Below are positions 1-9,200 of a stretch of DNA of 64,000 nucleotides, one piece after another. Where the stretch lies: NCBI RefSeq assembly GCF_001278755.1, contig NZ_CP012601.1, positions 310,001-374,000 on the forward strand. The letters are read 5' to 3'. The first letter of the stretch is position 1. Every line of letters starts with the position of its first letter. The position numbers were made by a program, and so were the translations under genes. The stretch is from Bacillus sp. FJAT-22090 (GTDB lineage Bacteria > Bacillota > Bacilli > Bacillales_A > Planococcaceae). The notes under the pieces were generated by a model. That model searched no databases and was not told where the DNA came from. It was given only the letters and a program-made list of their open reading frames with translations.

Positions 1-626
1 TGGTTGGAGGTTTCGGCTTAGTCGGAATTCCAGAAAAATTAATACTTGCATTAGTTGAGAAAGGTGTTAAGGATTTAACGGTCATTTCTAACAATTGTGG
101 AGTGGACGATTGGGGTTTAGGACTTTTATTAAATAATAAGCAAATTAAAAAAATGATAGGTTCATATGTTGGTGAGAACAAAGAATTTGAACGTCAAGTG
201 CTAGCAGGGGAAATTGAAGTTGAGTTAACCCCTCAAGGAACACTTGCAGAAAAAATAAGAGCTGGTGGAGCAGGAATTCCAGCATTTTTCACACCGGCTG
301 GAGTTGGTACTACAATAGCTGATGGAAAAGAAATTCGTATTTATGATGGAAAAGAATATGTGTTGGAAGAATCACTACGTGCTGACTTTGCGCTCATTCG
401 AGCTTCAAAAGCAGATAAGTTTGGAAATCTTATCTATAACAAAACGGCTCAAAACTTCAATCCTATGATGGCCGCAGCAGGAAAGATTACTATTGCAGAA
501 GTTGAAGAAATCGTGGAAACAGGAGATTTAGATCCTGCCATTATTCACACACCAAGCATTTATGTACAAGGCCTGTTACAAGCCAATCAAGAAAAACGGA
601 TTGAACGATTAATGACACGTTCATAG
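1..626 (+). CDS. scoA: 3-oxoacid CoA-transferase subunit A (5' truncated by window edge)
   Basis: Alpha subunit of succinyl-CoA:3-ketoacid CoA-transferase, which with ScoB moves CoA from succinyl-CoA to acetoacetate. The reading frame is open from base 3, so the gene begins outside the window. The visible part opens with a glycine-rich stretch ([13 protein letters not shown]) and then [16 protein letters not shown], both hallmarks of class I CoA-transferase A chains. The GTG at 102 is only an internal codon. ScoB follows 16 bases after the stop, and a permease and 3-hydroxybutyrate dehydrogenase come next, so the operon degrades 3-hydroxybutyrate/acetoacetate. The set matches B. subtilis scoAB, yxjC and yxjF. 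The family assignment is firm; the exact acceptor acid is inferred from the neighbours. Confidence 0.93.
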   Translation, partial: VGGFGLVGIPEKLILALVEKGVKDLTVISNNCGVDDWGLGLLLNNKQIKKMIGSYVGENKEFERQVLAGEIEVELTPQGTLAEKIRAGGAGIPAFFTPAGVGTTIADGKEIRIYDGKEYVLEESLRADFALIRASKADKFGNLIYNKTAQNFNPMMAAAGKITIAEVEEIVETGDLDPAIIHTPSIYVQGLLQANQEKRIERLMTRS

Positions 627-642
627 ATGGGAGAGATTTCAA

Positions 643-1305
643 GTGACAAAATTATCAAGTAGAGAACTAATTGCTATTCGAGCAGAGAAGGAAATAGAAG
701 ATGGAAATTATGTGAATTTAGGTATTGGTATACCTACATTAGTTGCCAATTATATTTCTCCAAATAAAACAGTAGTATTACAATCAGAAAACGGACTTCT
801 TGGAATTGGTCCTTATCCGACTCAAGATGAAGTAGATCCAGACCTAATCAATGCAGGAAAAGAAACCGTTACGACTATTCCCGGTTCTGCTTTCTTTTCA
901 AGTGCAGAATCATTTGCAATGATACGTGGTGGCCATGTGGATGTTGCAATCCTAGGTGGAATGGAGGTTTCTGAAAAAGGAGACCTTGCAAACTGGATGA
1001 TTCCTGGAAAGATGATTAAAGGGATGGGCGGTGCTATGGATTTAGTGCATGGTGCTAAAAAAACGATTGTAATCATGGATCATGTTGCAAAAGATGGTTC
1101 GCCAAAAATTAAAAAAGAGTGCTCTCTTCCGTTAACAGGAAAAGGAGTAGTCGACAAAATTATTACAGACCGTGCCACTATAGAAGTGACACCGGAAGGA
1201 CTTGTACTTAAAGAGGTGTACGAGGGGTACACCGTACAAGATATTATTGACTCAACAGAAGCTTCTTTAAATGTTGATAATGTAAAAGAAAATGTTGAGT
1301 TTTAA
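643..1305 (+). CDS. scoB: 3-oxoacid CoA-transferase subunit B
   Basis: Beta subunit of the CoA-transferase, 220 aa, the usual length. It starts at GTG with a GGGAG-type ribosome site about 10 bases upstream. The motif [12 protein letters not shown] carries the catalytic glutamate (about Glu49) that forms the glutamyl-CoA thioester intermediate. [11 protein letters not shown] and the downstream [11 protein letters not shown] are further family signatures. It lies between scoA and a GntP-type permease in one transcription unit. In the pathway it activates acetoacetate produced by the dehydrogenase encoded at 2716-3483; thiolysis to acetyl-CoA would need a thiolase that is not in the window. Confidence 0.95.
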   Translation: MTKLSSRELIAIRAEKEIEDGNYVNLGIGIPTLVANYISPNKTVVLQSENGLLGIGPYPTQDEVDPDLINAGKETVTTIPGSAFFSSAESFAMIRGGHVDVAILGGMEVSEKGDLANWMIPGKMIKGMGGAMDLVHGAKKTIVIMDHVAKDGSPKIKKECSLPLTGKGVVDKIITDRATIEVTPEGLVLKEVYEGYTVQDIIDSTEASLNVDNVKENVEF

Positions 1306-1340
1306 TACTTCTTTATAAAACAATTCGGGGGGATTTGTTC

Positions 1341-2669
1341 ATGGAAGCATTAAGTATGATCGGCCTTATAGGAGGTCTGGCTTTACTTATTATCTTGACG
1401 ATGAAGGGTGTAAATATATTAATCGCTGGTCCAATATCAGCATTATTAGTTGCGTTAACGAGTGGAATGCCACTGTTTCCGCAATTGGCCGCTGAAGGGG
1501 AAGCAAATTTTGTAACAAGTTACATGACAGGTTTTACAGGATTTATTATGTCTTGGTATTTAATGTTCTTACTAGGAGCTGTCTTTGGGAAAGTTATGGA
1601 GGATAGCGGTGCGGCAGATTCCGTTTCAAAATGGATCGTTGATAAATTAGGAATGAAGTATGCAGTAATGGCTATCGTAATTGCCTGTGCAATCCTTACA
1701 TATGGAGGCGTAAGTTTGTTCGTTGTTGCGTTCTCTGTATATCCAATGGCAATCTCATTGTTTAAGCAAGCAGACTTACCGCGTCGTTTTATACCAGCAA
1801 CATTAGCGCTAGGCTCAGTTACGTTTACGATGACATCTGCAGGTTCACCTGAAATTCAAAACTGGATTCCAATTCAATTTTTAGGTACAGACGCTTATGC
1901 TGGTTGGGAAGTAAGTATTATTGTAGCAGCATTCATGGCGATTTTTGGGTATTGGTGGCTAAAACGTATTATCCAGAAAGCTGTTAATAAAGGGGAAAGA
2001 TTTGAGGATCGTGAAAATGATCCAACATTTGATACGACAAGAAGTCTGCCTAATCCATTCTTAGCAATGCTTCCGTTAGCTGTAGTATTAGTGATCTCAT
2101 TTATTTACCATGATAAGCTAGCGCAATCTGCATTGATCATAGCGTTACTTGGAGGAGTTATTGCTACTTACTTCGTAGGTAGAAAATATTCGAAAAATTT
2201 CTGGGAAGCGTTTTCGGCAGGAACTGTTGGGGCAATTATTGCAATCGGTAATACAGCTGCAGTTGTTGGTTTCGGTGGAGTTGCGAAAAATGTTCCAGCA
2301 TTTACAACTGCTGTTGAAGCAATGACGAATATTCCTGGTTCGCCTTTAATCGGTGCAGCTATTGCGGTATCCGTAATTGCTGGTATGACTGGTTCTTCCT
2401 CTGGAGGCCAATCTATAGCATTACCATTATTGGCGCCACATTATATGGATATGGGTGTAAATGCTGAAGCGTTGCACAGGGTAGTAGCAATTTCTTCTGG
2501 TGCACTTGACTCATTGCCACACAATGGATATGTAGTAACTACTATTCAATCAATCTGTGGAGAAAAACATAGTGCCGCATATTGGTCCGTAGCTGCAACC
2601 ACTGTAGTGGTACCAGCGATTGGAACAGCTATTGCAATTATATTATTCTCTCTAGGTCTAGGTATATAA
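1341..2669 (+). CDS. GntP-family permease, probable 3-hydroxybutyrate/short-chain acid transporter
   Basis: Polytopic membrane protein of 442 aa with about 12 hydrophobic segments. ATG at 1341 is preferred because a G-rich ribosome site (GGGGGGA) lies about 8 bases upstream; an upstream in-frame TTG at 1335 is less likely. The conserved GntP region around GSPEIQNWIPIQFLGT and a late SSSGGQSIALPLLAP segment place it in the gluconate permease superfamily. Position between scoB and the hydroxybutyrate dehydrogenase matches B. subtilis yxjC and suggests uptake of 3-hydroxybutyrate or acetoacetate. The substrate is inferred from context; GntP members also carry gluconate, so sequence alone cannot settle it. 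Confidence 0.85.
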   Translation: MEALSMIGLIGGLALLIILTMKGVNILIAGPISALLVALTSGMPLFPQLAAEGEANFVTSYMTGFTGFIMSWYLMFLLGAVFGKVMEDSGAADSVSKWIVDKLGMKYAVMAIVIACAILTYGGVSLFVVAFSVYPMAISLFKQADLPRRFIPATLALGSVTFTMTSAGSPEIQNWIPIQFLGTDAYAGWEVSIIVAAFMAIFGYWWLKRIIQKAVNKGERFEDRENDPTFDTTRSLPNPFLAMLPLAVVLVISFIYHDKLAQSALIIALLGGVIATYFVGRKYSKNFWEAFSAGTVGAIIAIGNTAAVVGFGGVAKNVPAFTTAVEAMTNIPGSPLIGAAIAVSVIAGMTGSSSGGQSIALPLLAPHYMDMGVNAEALHRVVAISSGALDSLPHNGYVVTTIQSICGEKHSAAYWSVAATTVVVPAIGTAIAIILFSLGLGI

Positions 2670-2715
2670 TTTTTCAGTCCAATGAGCTTAATGGCTGATT
2701 TTGGAGGTAAAACGT

Positions 2716-3483
2716 ATGGTAAAAGATAGAGTACTTCTCATCACTGGAGCTGCACAAGGAATTGGGTTTCAAATTGCGCAGGAATTTTATCAGGCTGGTG
2801 CGAAGGTAGTATTAACTGATATTAATGAAGAGAAGGTTAAAGATGCTGCTGCTTCACTAGGTAGTGACGCTCTTGGTATTAAATGTGATGTGACAATCGA
2901 GGAAGATATTATTAATTCTATTGATTTAACTGTAAAAGAGTTTGGACAAATAGATATATTAATAAACAATGCAGGAATGCAGCATGTTTCTATGTTAGAA
3001 GATTTTCCTACAGAACGCTTTGAATTATTAGTGAAAATTATGCTAACTGCTCCGTTCATGGCGACTAAACATGTTCTTCCTCATATGCGAAAAAGGGGGT
3101 TCGGAAGAATTCTCAATATGGCTTCTATTAATGGTTTAGTAGGTTTTGCTGGTAAAGCAGCTTATAACTCTGCTAAGCATGGTGTAATTGGCCTAACAAA
3201 GGTTGCTGCATTAGAAACAGCAGCAGATGGCATTACAGTAAACGCGATCTGTCCAGGATATGTTGATACACCTTTAGTGAGAAACCAATTCCAAGACTTA
3301 GCAAATACACGTAATGTTCCTTTAGAGTCAGTACTGGAAGATGTTATTTATCCATTAGTACCACAAAAAAGGTTGTTAGATGTAAAAGAAATTGCTGATT
3401 TAGCATTGTTTTTAGCAAGTGATGCTGCAAAAGGTATGACGGGTCAAGCAGTTGTATTAGACGGTGGATATACTACTCAATAA
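2716..3483 (+). CDS. 3-hydroxybutyrate dehydrogenase (SDR family)
   Basis: NAD-dependent short-chain dehydrogenase of 255 aa, most likely oxidising D-3-hydroxybutyrate to acetoacetate. ATG 2716 is preceded by GGAGG; an in-frame TTG at 2701 lies upstream of that ribosome site and is rejected. Cofactor loop TGAAQGIG occupies residues 10-17, NNAG is near 84-87, and the catalytic set is Ser137, Tyr150 and Lys154 (YNSAK). The C-terminal DGGYTTQ ending is typical of this subfamily. It is the last gene of the sco operon and corresponds to B. subtilis yxjF. Another SDR specificity is possible, but context with CoA-transferase makes hydroxybutyrate the best reading. Confidence 0.88.
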   Translation: MVKDRVLLITGAAQGIGFQIAQEFYQAGAKVVLTDINEEKVKDAAASLGSDALGIKCDVTIEEDIINSIDLTVKEFGQIDILINNAGMQHVSMLEDFPTERFELLVKIMLTAPFMATKHVLPHMRKRGFGRILNMASINGLVGFAGKAAYNSAKHGVIGLTKVAALETAADGITVNAICPGYVDTPLVRNQFQDLANTRNVPLESVLEDVIYPLVPQKRLLDVKEIADLALFLASDAAKGMTGQAVVLDGGYTTQ

Positions 3484-3487
3484 AAAC

Positions 3488-3516
3488 TTGCTATTTAAAC
3501 GTATTTCCTCTAAAAT
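3488..3516 (+). promoter_or_regulatory. Candidate sigma-A promoter for the leuS T-box
   Basis: TTGCTA at 3488-3493 and TAAAAT at 3511-3516 are separated by 17 bases, giving a start near 3523, just before T-box stem I. The same bases form a nested inverted repeat (CTTGCTATT 3487-3495 with AATAGCAAG 3524-3532; CGTATTT 3500-3506 with AAATACG 3513-3519). The stretch may therefore also act as a stop for the upstream operon, although no T-run follows it. Confidence 0.5.
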
Positions 3517-3522
3517 ACGAAG

Positions 3523-3770
3523 TAATAGCAAGACGCAGATAAGGATTAGTAAATAGATTGTATTTCTATAGAGAGCTAACGGTTGGTGAAAGTTAGTGGA
3601 ATGCCCTATTGAACTCGCCTTTGAGTCTGTATGAGTGAACTGTCAGTAGCTTATACCGTTTTCCGCGTTAAGGAATCAAGTTGAGTGATGTTTTTCACTA
3701 ATTTGGGTGGTACCGCGTGAGGTTAATCTCTCGTCCCTTAGTTTTTTTAAGGGGCGAGTTTTTTTATTTT
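3523..3770 (+). ncRNA. T-box leader, leucine-specific (CUC specifier)
   Basis: tRNA-sensing leader of leuS. Stem I shows the AGAGAGCTAACGGTTGGTG block. The specifier region reads GAA-CTC-GCC followed by TTTGAG, putting the leucine codon CTC at 3614-3616. The conserved T-box TGGGTGGTACCGCG is at 3704-3717 and can pair into an antiterminator. The competing terminator is the hairpin formed by CTCGTCCCTT and AAGGGGCGAG (about 3730-3757), followed by a T-run. Uncharged tRNA-Leu would allow read-through into leuS. Class, specifier and downstream gene agree. Confidence 0.95.
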
Positions 3771-3784
3771 GAGGAGGAATTACA

Positions 3785-6196
3785 ATGAGCTTTAATCATC
3801 AAGCAATTGAAAAAAAGTGGCAGAATTATTGGCAACAGAACAAGACATATAAGATGACTGATGATCCATCAAAACCTAAATTTTATGCACTTGATATGTT
3901 TCCTTATCCTTCTGGGGTTGGCCTACACGTTGGGCATCCACTTGGTTATATCGCTACAGATATTTTAAGTGCATTTAAACGTAAGCAAGGATATAACGTT
4001 CTTCATCCAATGGGATGGGATGCTTTTGGACTTCCTGCAGAGCAATATGCAATTGATACAGGTAATGACCCGGCAGAATTTACTGCAAAAAATATTGCTA
4101 CATTCAAACGTCAAATGACGGACTTAGGTTTTTCATTTGATTGGGATAGAGAAGTCAATACAACTGATCCTTCTTATTATAAATGGACGCAATGGATTTT
4201 CATTCAACTATATAAAAAAGGCCTAGCATATGTAGATGAAGTGCCAGTAAACTGGTGTCCTGCATTAGGAACTGTTTTGGCAAATGAAGAAGTAATCGAT
4301 GGAGTTTCCGAACGTGGAGGGCACCCTGTTGAACGCCGTCCAATGCGTCAATGGGTGCTTCGTATAACTGCTTATGCAGATAGACTTTTAGAGGATTTAG
4401 ATGATCTTGATTGGCCAGAAAGTTTAAAAGAAATGCAACGTAATTGGATTGGACGTTCAGAGGGTGCTGAGCTAACATTTGAAATAGATGGCACAAACGA
4501 ATCATTCCGTGCTTTCACAACTCGTCCTGATACTATTTTTGGAGCCACTTATGCTGTTTTAGCACCAGAGCACAAGCTTGTGGATACAATTACGACAGCA
4601 GAACAACAAGAAGCAGTGCAAGCCTACAAAGATCAAGTAAAATTAAAAAGTGATTTAGAGCGTACAGATCTTGCAAAACATAAAACAGGTGTTTTTACCG
4701 GTGCCTACGCGATTAATCCGATTAGCGGCGAAAAAATGCCAATCTGGATTGCAGACTATGTATTGGCAACTTATGGAACAGGGGCTATTATGGCAGTTCC
4801 TGCACATGATGAGCGTGATTTTGAGTTCGCCAAACAATTTGATCTGCCAATCGTAGAAGTTGTGTCTGGTGGAGAGATTGAAAAAGAGGCTTATACAGCA
4901 GATGGAACGCTTATTAACTCTGACTTCTTAAATGGTTTAAACAAACAAGAAGCGATTGCGAAAGCGATTGAATGGTTTGAAGCAAACGGTAAAGGTGAAA
5001 AGAAAATTACGTATCGTCTTCGTGACTGGTTATTTAGTCGCCAACGTTATTGGGGGGAACCAATTCCAATCATCCATTGGGAAGATGGTACTTCTACTCC
5101 AGTAGATGAATCTGAATTACCTTTGATGCTTCCAGTAACAACAGATATTAAACCAAGTGGTACAGGTGAATCTCCATTAGCGAATATTACGGAATGGGTA
5201 AATGTTGTAGATCCAGTAACAGGTAAAAAAGGTCGTCGGGAGACAAATACAATGCCTCAGTGGGCAGGTAGCTGTTGGTACTACTTACGCTATATTGATC
5301 CAAACAATGACGAAGCACTTGTGGATCCAGAATTAGCAAAACGTTGGCTTCCGGTTGACATTTACGTTGGTGGAGCAGAACATGCAGTACTGCATTTGTT
5401 GTACGCTAGATTCTGGCATAAGTTCCTTTATGATATTGGTGTAGTAACAACAAAAGAACCTTTCCAAAAACTATTTAACCAAGGCATGATCTTAGGTGAA
5501 GGTAACGAAAAAATGTCTAAGTCAAAAGGGAATGTTGTAAACCCTGATGATATCGTGATAAGTCATGGTGCCGATTCCCTTCGTCTTTATGAAATGTTCA
5601 TGGGACCTCTTGATTCTTCAAAACCATGGTCTACAAACGGATTAGATGGTTCACGAAGATTCCTAGATCGTATTTGGAGATTGTTTGTTGATGAAGATGG
5701 TAAATTGAGCTCTAAAGTTACAGACAGTTCTTCTGACAATATGGAAAAAGCCTATCACCAAACAGTGAAAAAAGTAACGGAAGATTTTGAGGCAATGCAT
5801 TATAATACGGCCATTTCACAAATGATGGTATTTATTAACGAAGGATATAAAGCCGAAAAAATTTCAAAAGAATATGTAGAAGGATTTGTGAAGCTTATTT
5901 CTCCAATCGTTCCGCATATTGCTGAGGAACTTTGGAGTATTCTAGGACATGATGATACGATCGTTTACGAATCATGGCCAACTTTCGATGAATCTAAATT
6001 AGTAGACAATGAAGTAGAAATTCCTGTTCAAATTAAAGGGAAAGTTCGTGCAAAATTACTTGTTGCAAAAGATGCAACAAAAGATGAGCTTGAAGCATTG
6101 GCTCTTGCTTCTGAACAAGTGCAACAATGGTTGGAAGGGCAACAAGTGAAGAAAATCATTGCAATCCCAGGCAAAATGGTGAATATCGTTATTTAA
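3785..6196 (+). CDS. leuS: Leucyl-tRNA synthetase
   Basis: Class Ia aminoacyl-tRNA synthetase of 803 aa, full length for Bacillales LeuS. It charges tRNA-Leu in the cytoplasm. The HIGH-type motif is HVGH at residues 48-51 and KMSKS is at 576-580. The CP1 editing domain is present, with [12 protein letters not shown] and a [15 protein letters not shown] segment. The C-terminal anticodon-binding region ends with [17 protein letters not shown] 3785 follows GAGGAGG by a normal spacing. Expression is controlled by the leucine T-box immediately upstream. A hairpin at 6271-6311 ends the transcript. No unusual features. Confidence 0.98.
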   Translation: MSFNHQAIEKKWQNYWQQNKTYKMTDDPSKPKFYALDMFPYPSGVGLHVGHPLGYIATDILSAFKRKQGYNVLHPMGWDAFGLPAEQYAIDTGNDPAEFTAKNIATFKRQMTDLGFSFDWDREVNTTDPSYYKWTQWIFIQLYKKGLAYVDEVPVNWCPALGTVLANEEVIDGVSERGGHPVERRPMRQWVLRITAYADRLLEDLDDLDWPESLKEMQRNWIGRSEGAELTFEIDGTNESFRAFTTRPDTIFGATYAVLAPEHKLVDTITTAEQQEAVQAYKDQVKLKSDLERTDLAKHKTGVFTGAYAINPISGEKMPIWIADYVLATYGTGAIMAVPAHDERDFEFAKQFDLPIVEVVSGGEIEKEAYTADGTLINSDFLNGLNKQEAIAKAIEWFEANGKGEKKITYRLRDWLFSRQRYWGEPIPIIHWEDGTSTPVDESELPLMLPVTTDIKPSGTGESPLANITEWVNVVDPVTGKKGRRETNTMPQWAGSCWYYLRYIDPNNDEALVDPELAKRWLPVDIYVGGAEHAVLHLLYARFWHKFLYDIGVVTTKEPFQKLFNQGMILGEGNEKMSKSKGNVVNPDDIVISHGADSLRLYEMFMGPLDSSKPWSTNGLDGSRRFLDRIWRLFVDEDGKLSSKVTDSSSDNMEKAYHQTVKKVTEDFEAMHYNTAISQMMVFINEGYKAEKISKEYVEGFVKLISPIVPHIAEELWSILGHDDTIVYESWPTFDESKLVDNEVEIPVQIKGKVRAKLLVAKDATKDELEALALASEQVQQWLEGQQVKKIIAIPGKMVNIVI

Positions 6197-6270
6197 AAAA
6201 GCTCTATTTTTCGCTTCTTTACTTATCAGCATTAAAGTTTAACTAAGCAAAAAATAAAAAATACTAACAT

Positions 6271-6311
6271 TAGTAGCGCAAACCACGACCATGGTTTGTG
6301 CTACTTTTTTT
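6271..6311 (+). terminator. leuS terminator
   Basis: Inverted repeat AGTAGCGCAAACCA / TGGTTTGTGCTACT around a short loop, followed by a run of T. It lies 75 bases past the leuS stop codon. Confidence 0.88.
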
Positions 6312-6312
6312 A

Positions 6313-6480
6313 TTGTGGAAGTGAAGAAAGATCGAACAGGCCTTGATACCATACAGACCCACTTTACACCCTTATGTGAATCAGTTGAGTTTGTTGGGTC
6401 CTAAGGGATCGTGTCCGAGACCCCGCACGTAGCATAGGAGGGTATTGATAAAGTCTATAGAATCTGACTTTACAAATAAT
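6313..6480. other. Unassigned intergenic stretch
   Basis: This piece sits between the leuS terminator and the first GC-rich repeat. It has an open reading frame of about 30 codons without a start (reading through DRTGLDTIQTHFTPLC) and a GC-richer tail (CCGAGACCCCGCACG). It may be the remnant of a gene or of another repeat copy. I recognise nothing in it. Confidence 0.3.
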
Positions 6481-6481
6481 G

Positions 6482-6715
6482 TCGTCCGATAAATAAGAAA
6501 ATCGTTGAAACGGCTCCCTTTCCGCGGGCGTTGCCTTAACCTCCTAGGCCAACACGATGTTGGTCATGCAATCGTTGCCGCAGGATACTGCGAACTTAGA
6601 TTGCCTTCACCTCACTGCGGGGTCTTCGGCTAACGTTATTCCCGCAGGAGTGTCGCCTTTTTCAACGATTTTCTATAAATACTAATTGAAAAAATGTAAG
6701 TGATAAAAACTTGCT
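6482..6715. repeat. GC-rich inverted-repeat element, family A copy 1
   Basis: Terminal inverted repeats AAAATCGTTGAAA (6498-6510) and TTTCAACGATTTT (6660-6672) bound a GC-rich interior with CCTAGGCCAACACGATGTTG. Flanking bases on both sides (TCCGATAAATAAG upstream, CTAATTGAAAAAAT downstream) also match copy 2 at 31.3 kb. Composition is far richer in GC than the surrounding DNA. It encodes no plausible protein. Confidence 0.85.
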
Positions 6716-6761
6716 GTATTAATGGCATGATGGTTTTCTCATTGAAAAGCGGTTAATAGTT

Positions 6762-6882
6762 GATTTTCGTTTCAGGCGGCGACTCCAGCCGGAATAGCAT
6801 GAGTTGAAGACCCTGGACTGAGCGTAGTGAGGGAAGCGGCTGAAGCCATGCCGGCGGAAAGCGTCCGTCCTGAACGGAAATC
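6762..6882. repeat. GC-rich inverted-repeat element, family B copy 1
   Basis: A 121-bp element with imperfect inverted ends (GATTTTCGTTTCAGG ... GAACGGAAATC) and inner arms GACTCCAGCCGGAATAGC / GAAGCCATGCCGGCGG. The middle contains CCTGGACTGAGCGTAGTGAG. It is nearly identical to the copy at 20243-20363. It is joined to family A by an AT-rich linker that is also conserved at 55.6 kb. Confidence 0.85.
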
Positions 6883-6903
6883 TATCGCACTTTTTAATAG
6901 AAG

Positions 6904-6960
6904 ATAAAAAAAGAGGCTGCCCTTAAAAGTCATTTTTTATGACAATCAGGACAGCAGTTT
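6904..6960 (-). terminator. trpEG operon terminator
   Basis: On the minus strand, just past the trpG stop, arms CTGCTGTCCT and AGGGCAGC, with an inner GTCAT/ATGAC stem, are followed by TTTTTTT. This is a normal intrinsic terminator for the two-gene operon. Confidence 0.8.
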
Positions 6961-6963
6961 TTT

Positions 6964-7536
6964 TTATTGAATAATATCTAGAAAACCCTGTATCATTTTA
7001 TTTCCTTGTATTGTCCCAATTGATTCAGGATGAAACTGAAGTCCATATATGGGATAATCTCTATGCTTGATTGCCATAATTTCATTATCATCCGTTGCAC
7101 GTGCAAGCACTTCTAATTCTTCGCTTAATGTTTGCTCATCAATTACGAGAGAATGATAACGCATGACCGAGATTGGTTCTTTAAATGGATGGAATAAAGA
7201 ATCAGCGGAATGCTCAACAATCGATAATTTCCCATGCATAATATTTTTCGCTTGAATAATCTTTGCTCCAAATGCAGCTCCAATGGATTGGTGACCTAGA
7301 CATATTCCGAGAATTGGATATCTATTGTGCAGCTGTTGAATCAGCTCAATGGATATCCCTGCTTCCGAAGGGCTACCAGGGCCAGGAGATATAATTATCG
7401 CTTCTGGATGTAGTTCTTCAATTTGTTTGATAGTAATGGCGTCATTCCGGACAACCATAACTTCTTTGCCGAGCATACTTACTTGTTGATATAAGTTATA
7501 CGTAAAAGAATCATAATTATCGATTAATAGGATCAT
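6964..7536 (-). CDS. trpG: Anthranilate synthase component II (glutamine amidotransferase)
   Basis: Class I glutamine amidotransferase of 190 aa that supplies ammonia to TrpE for anthranilate synthesis. The oxyanion region SPGPGSP and the nucleophile elbow GICLGHQSIG (Cys79) are present. The catalytic His169 and Glu171 lie in QFHPESIG. It overlaps the trpE stop by four bases (ATGA), so the two are translationally coupled. In Bacillus this subunit is often shared with p-aminobenzoate synthase, so a double role (PabA) is possible. The tryptophan T-box upstream argues for TrpG as the main role. Confidence 0.9.
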   Translation of the reverse strand: MILLIDNYDSFTYNLYQQVSMLGKEVMVVRNDAITIKQIEELHPEAIIISPGPGSPSEAGISIELIQQLHNRYPILGICLGHQSIGAAFGAKIIQAKNIMHGKLSIVEHSADSLFHPFKEPISVMRYHSLVIDEQTLSEELEVLARATDDNEIMAIKHRDYPIYGLQFHPESIGTIQGNKMIQGFLDIIQ

Positions 7537-8921
7537 TGTTGCACCTCCAAAAGAGCTTTTGCTTTATTTAGGGTTTCTTCGTATTCGCTTTTTGGAATAG
7601 AATCAAAAACTATTCCTGCTCCTGCTTGAACATGTGCGACATGATCCTTTACAACCATAGTGCGAATAGCAAGTGCCAAATCCATATTGCCTGTTATGGA
7701 TATATAGCCTACTGCACCTGCATATACACCACGTTTAGATGTCTCAAGTTGATTTATAATCTGCATCGCTCTAATTTTAGGCGCACCAGAGACGGTTCCA
7801 GCTGGTAAGCATGCTGATAAAACATCTAATACATGTGTGTCCTTTTTTAGTAGACCAGTTACTTCCGAAACGATGTGCATCACGTATTTATAGTATTCTA
7901 TCTTCATATATTTTTCGATTGAGACTGAACCAATTTCCGAGATGCGTCCAATATCATTACGACCTAAATCTACAAGCATACGATGTTCTGCAACTTCTTT
8001 TTCGTCGTTTAATAGAGACTGTGCAATTTGTTCATCCTCTTGTATGGATTGACCACGGGGTTTCGTTCCAGCTATTGGATTTGTAGTCACTAATCCATTT
8101 TGTACTTTTACAAGGCTTTCTGGTGAAGTTCCAAGTATTATATAATGCTCAAAGTCTAAATAAAACATATATGGAGATGGATTGGATGTACGTAGCTTAC
8201 GATATAATGCAAATGGATTTCCTTCATAGGGAGAAGAAAATCGTTGGGACAATACAACCTGAAAAATATCGCCTTTTATAATATGTTCTTTTGCTTTTTG
8301 AACCATTTCTATAAATGTCTGCTCATCTATCATGGGCTGAAATGCCAGCTTTGCTTCATTTTCCTTGGAGGAAATGGGACCTTTTTTTAAATCAGAACAG
8401 ATAGCTTCAATTGCTTCCGTCATTTTGTTATGGGTACGACCATTGTGGAATAAATCGATTGCAGCTATTGTAGCAGTTTGCTTTAAATGATCATAAATCA
8501 CAAATGTATCGTAAAACATTAAATGTATATCTGGCATTTCTAAGTCATCGTGGAGAAACTCTCCAATTTTTTCACTGTAAAAAGCTGTCTCATATCCAAA
8601 ATAGCCGATTGCACCGCCAAAAAATGAAAAAGGATATATTTCTTTGTGAATAGGCATCATAGATTTTAGTTTTTCGATGATGGATTCTGTTCCTTTTTCC
8701 TGGCTACCACTTTCATAACGGAGTGAATATCCAGATTGATTTCCTGTTATTTCTGCAATGGGTTTACATGCGATAAATGAATATCTACCACTTTCTTCAT
8801 GCTTTGCGGATGACTCAAATAACGTCTTTTTCTTTCCAGTTAAAGCATGATAAATGGATATAGGGGTCATCATATCCCCTTGGATTTCTTTCAATTCGTA
8901 ACTTCTCGTCTCAACTGTCAT
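7533..8921 (-). CDS. trpE: Anthranilate synthase component I
   Basis: Chorismate-using anthranilate synthase large subunit, 462 aa. The N-terminal segment TLFESS followed by GRYSFIA resembles the LLES-type tryptophan feedback site that PabB lacks. The chorismate-binding domain has PIAGTKPRG, DEKEVAEHRMLVDLGRND and PAGTVSGAPKIRAM. The ribosome site AAAAGGAGAG lies about 7 bases before ATG 8921. The gene is preceded by a tryptophan T-box, which supports trpE over pabB. Only trpE and trpG are present here; the other tryptophan genes must be elsewhere. Confidence 0.92.
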   Translation of the reverse strand: MTVETRSYELKEIQGDMMTPISIYHALTGKKKTLFESSAKHEESGRYSFIACKPIAEITGNQSGYSLRYESGSQEKGTESIIEKLKSMMPIHKEIYPFSFFGGAIGYFGYETAFYSEKIGEFLHDDLEMPDIHLMFYDTFVIYDHLKQTATIAAIDLFHNGRTHNKMTEAIEAICSDLKKGPISSKENEAKLAFQPMIDEQTFIEMVQKAKEHIIKGDIFQVVLSQRFSSPYEGNPFALYRKLRTSNPSPYMFYLDFEHYIILGTSPESLVKVQNGLVTTNPIAGTKPRGQSIQEDEQIAQSLLNDEKEVAEHRMLVDLGRNDIGRISEIGSVSIEKYMKIEYYKYVMHIVSEVTGLLKKDTHVLDVLSACLPAGTVSGAPKIRAMQIINQLETSKRGVYAGAVGYISITGNMDLALAIRTMVVKDHVAHVQAGAGIVFDSIPKSEYEETLNKAKALLEVQQ

Positions 8922-8951
8922 AGCTCTGCTCTCCTTTTCTCATCTAAACAC

Positions 8952-9194
8952 AAAAAGGCCCTCCATCACAAAGGACGGAGAGCCGTGGTGCCACCTTTTT
9001 TGATTACTATTGTAATCCACTTAACTGCAAGTAATATATTGCAAGTCCTGTAACGTAGACATACGCCAAAGCCTACTAAGTGTTCAGCTTTGGAGCTCAG
9101 AAGCCCATTCACTAAATGTCATGCACTGATTTGCACCAACCATCAGCTCTCTAGAGCATTTCATAAAGTTACTATTCTTCCTCAATGCTTGTTA
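8952..9194 (-). ncRNA. T-box leader, tryptophan-specific (UGG specifier)
   Basis: Minus-strand leader of trpE. Stem I contains AGAGAGCTGATGGTTGGTG. The specifier region reads GAA-TGG-GCT then TCTGAG, so the specifier is the tryptophan codon TGG at 9107-9105. The T-box proper is a variant, AGGTGGCACCACGG (about 8996-8983). The terminator hairpin uses GGCTCTCC and GGAGGGCC arms (8984-8957), followed by five T. Specifier and gene identity confirm each other. Confidence 0.92.
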
Positions 9195-9200
9195 CAAAAC

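Noticed and set aside
822-1076. Antisense frame in scoB and many similar frames opposite or out of frame with long genes
   Set aside because: No ribosome site, composition of reversed codons, and complete overlap with well-identified proteins.
3487-3532. Intrinsic terminator behind the hydroxybutyrate dehydrogenase
   Set aside because: The nested hairpin is strong but has no T-run after it; a promoter for the leuS leader explains part of the same bases better.
6964-8921. Reading the pair as pabB-pabA (folate)
   Set aside because: The LFES-like feedback motif in the large subunit and the UGG specifier of the T-box favour tryptophan synthesis, although sharing of the small subunit with p-aminobenzoate synthase cannot be excluded.
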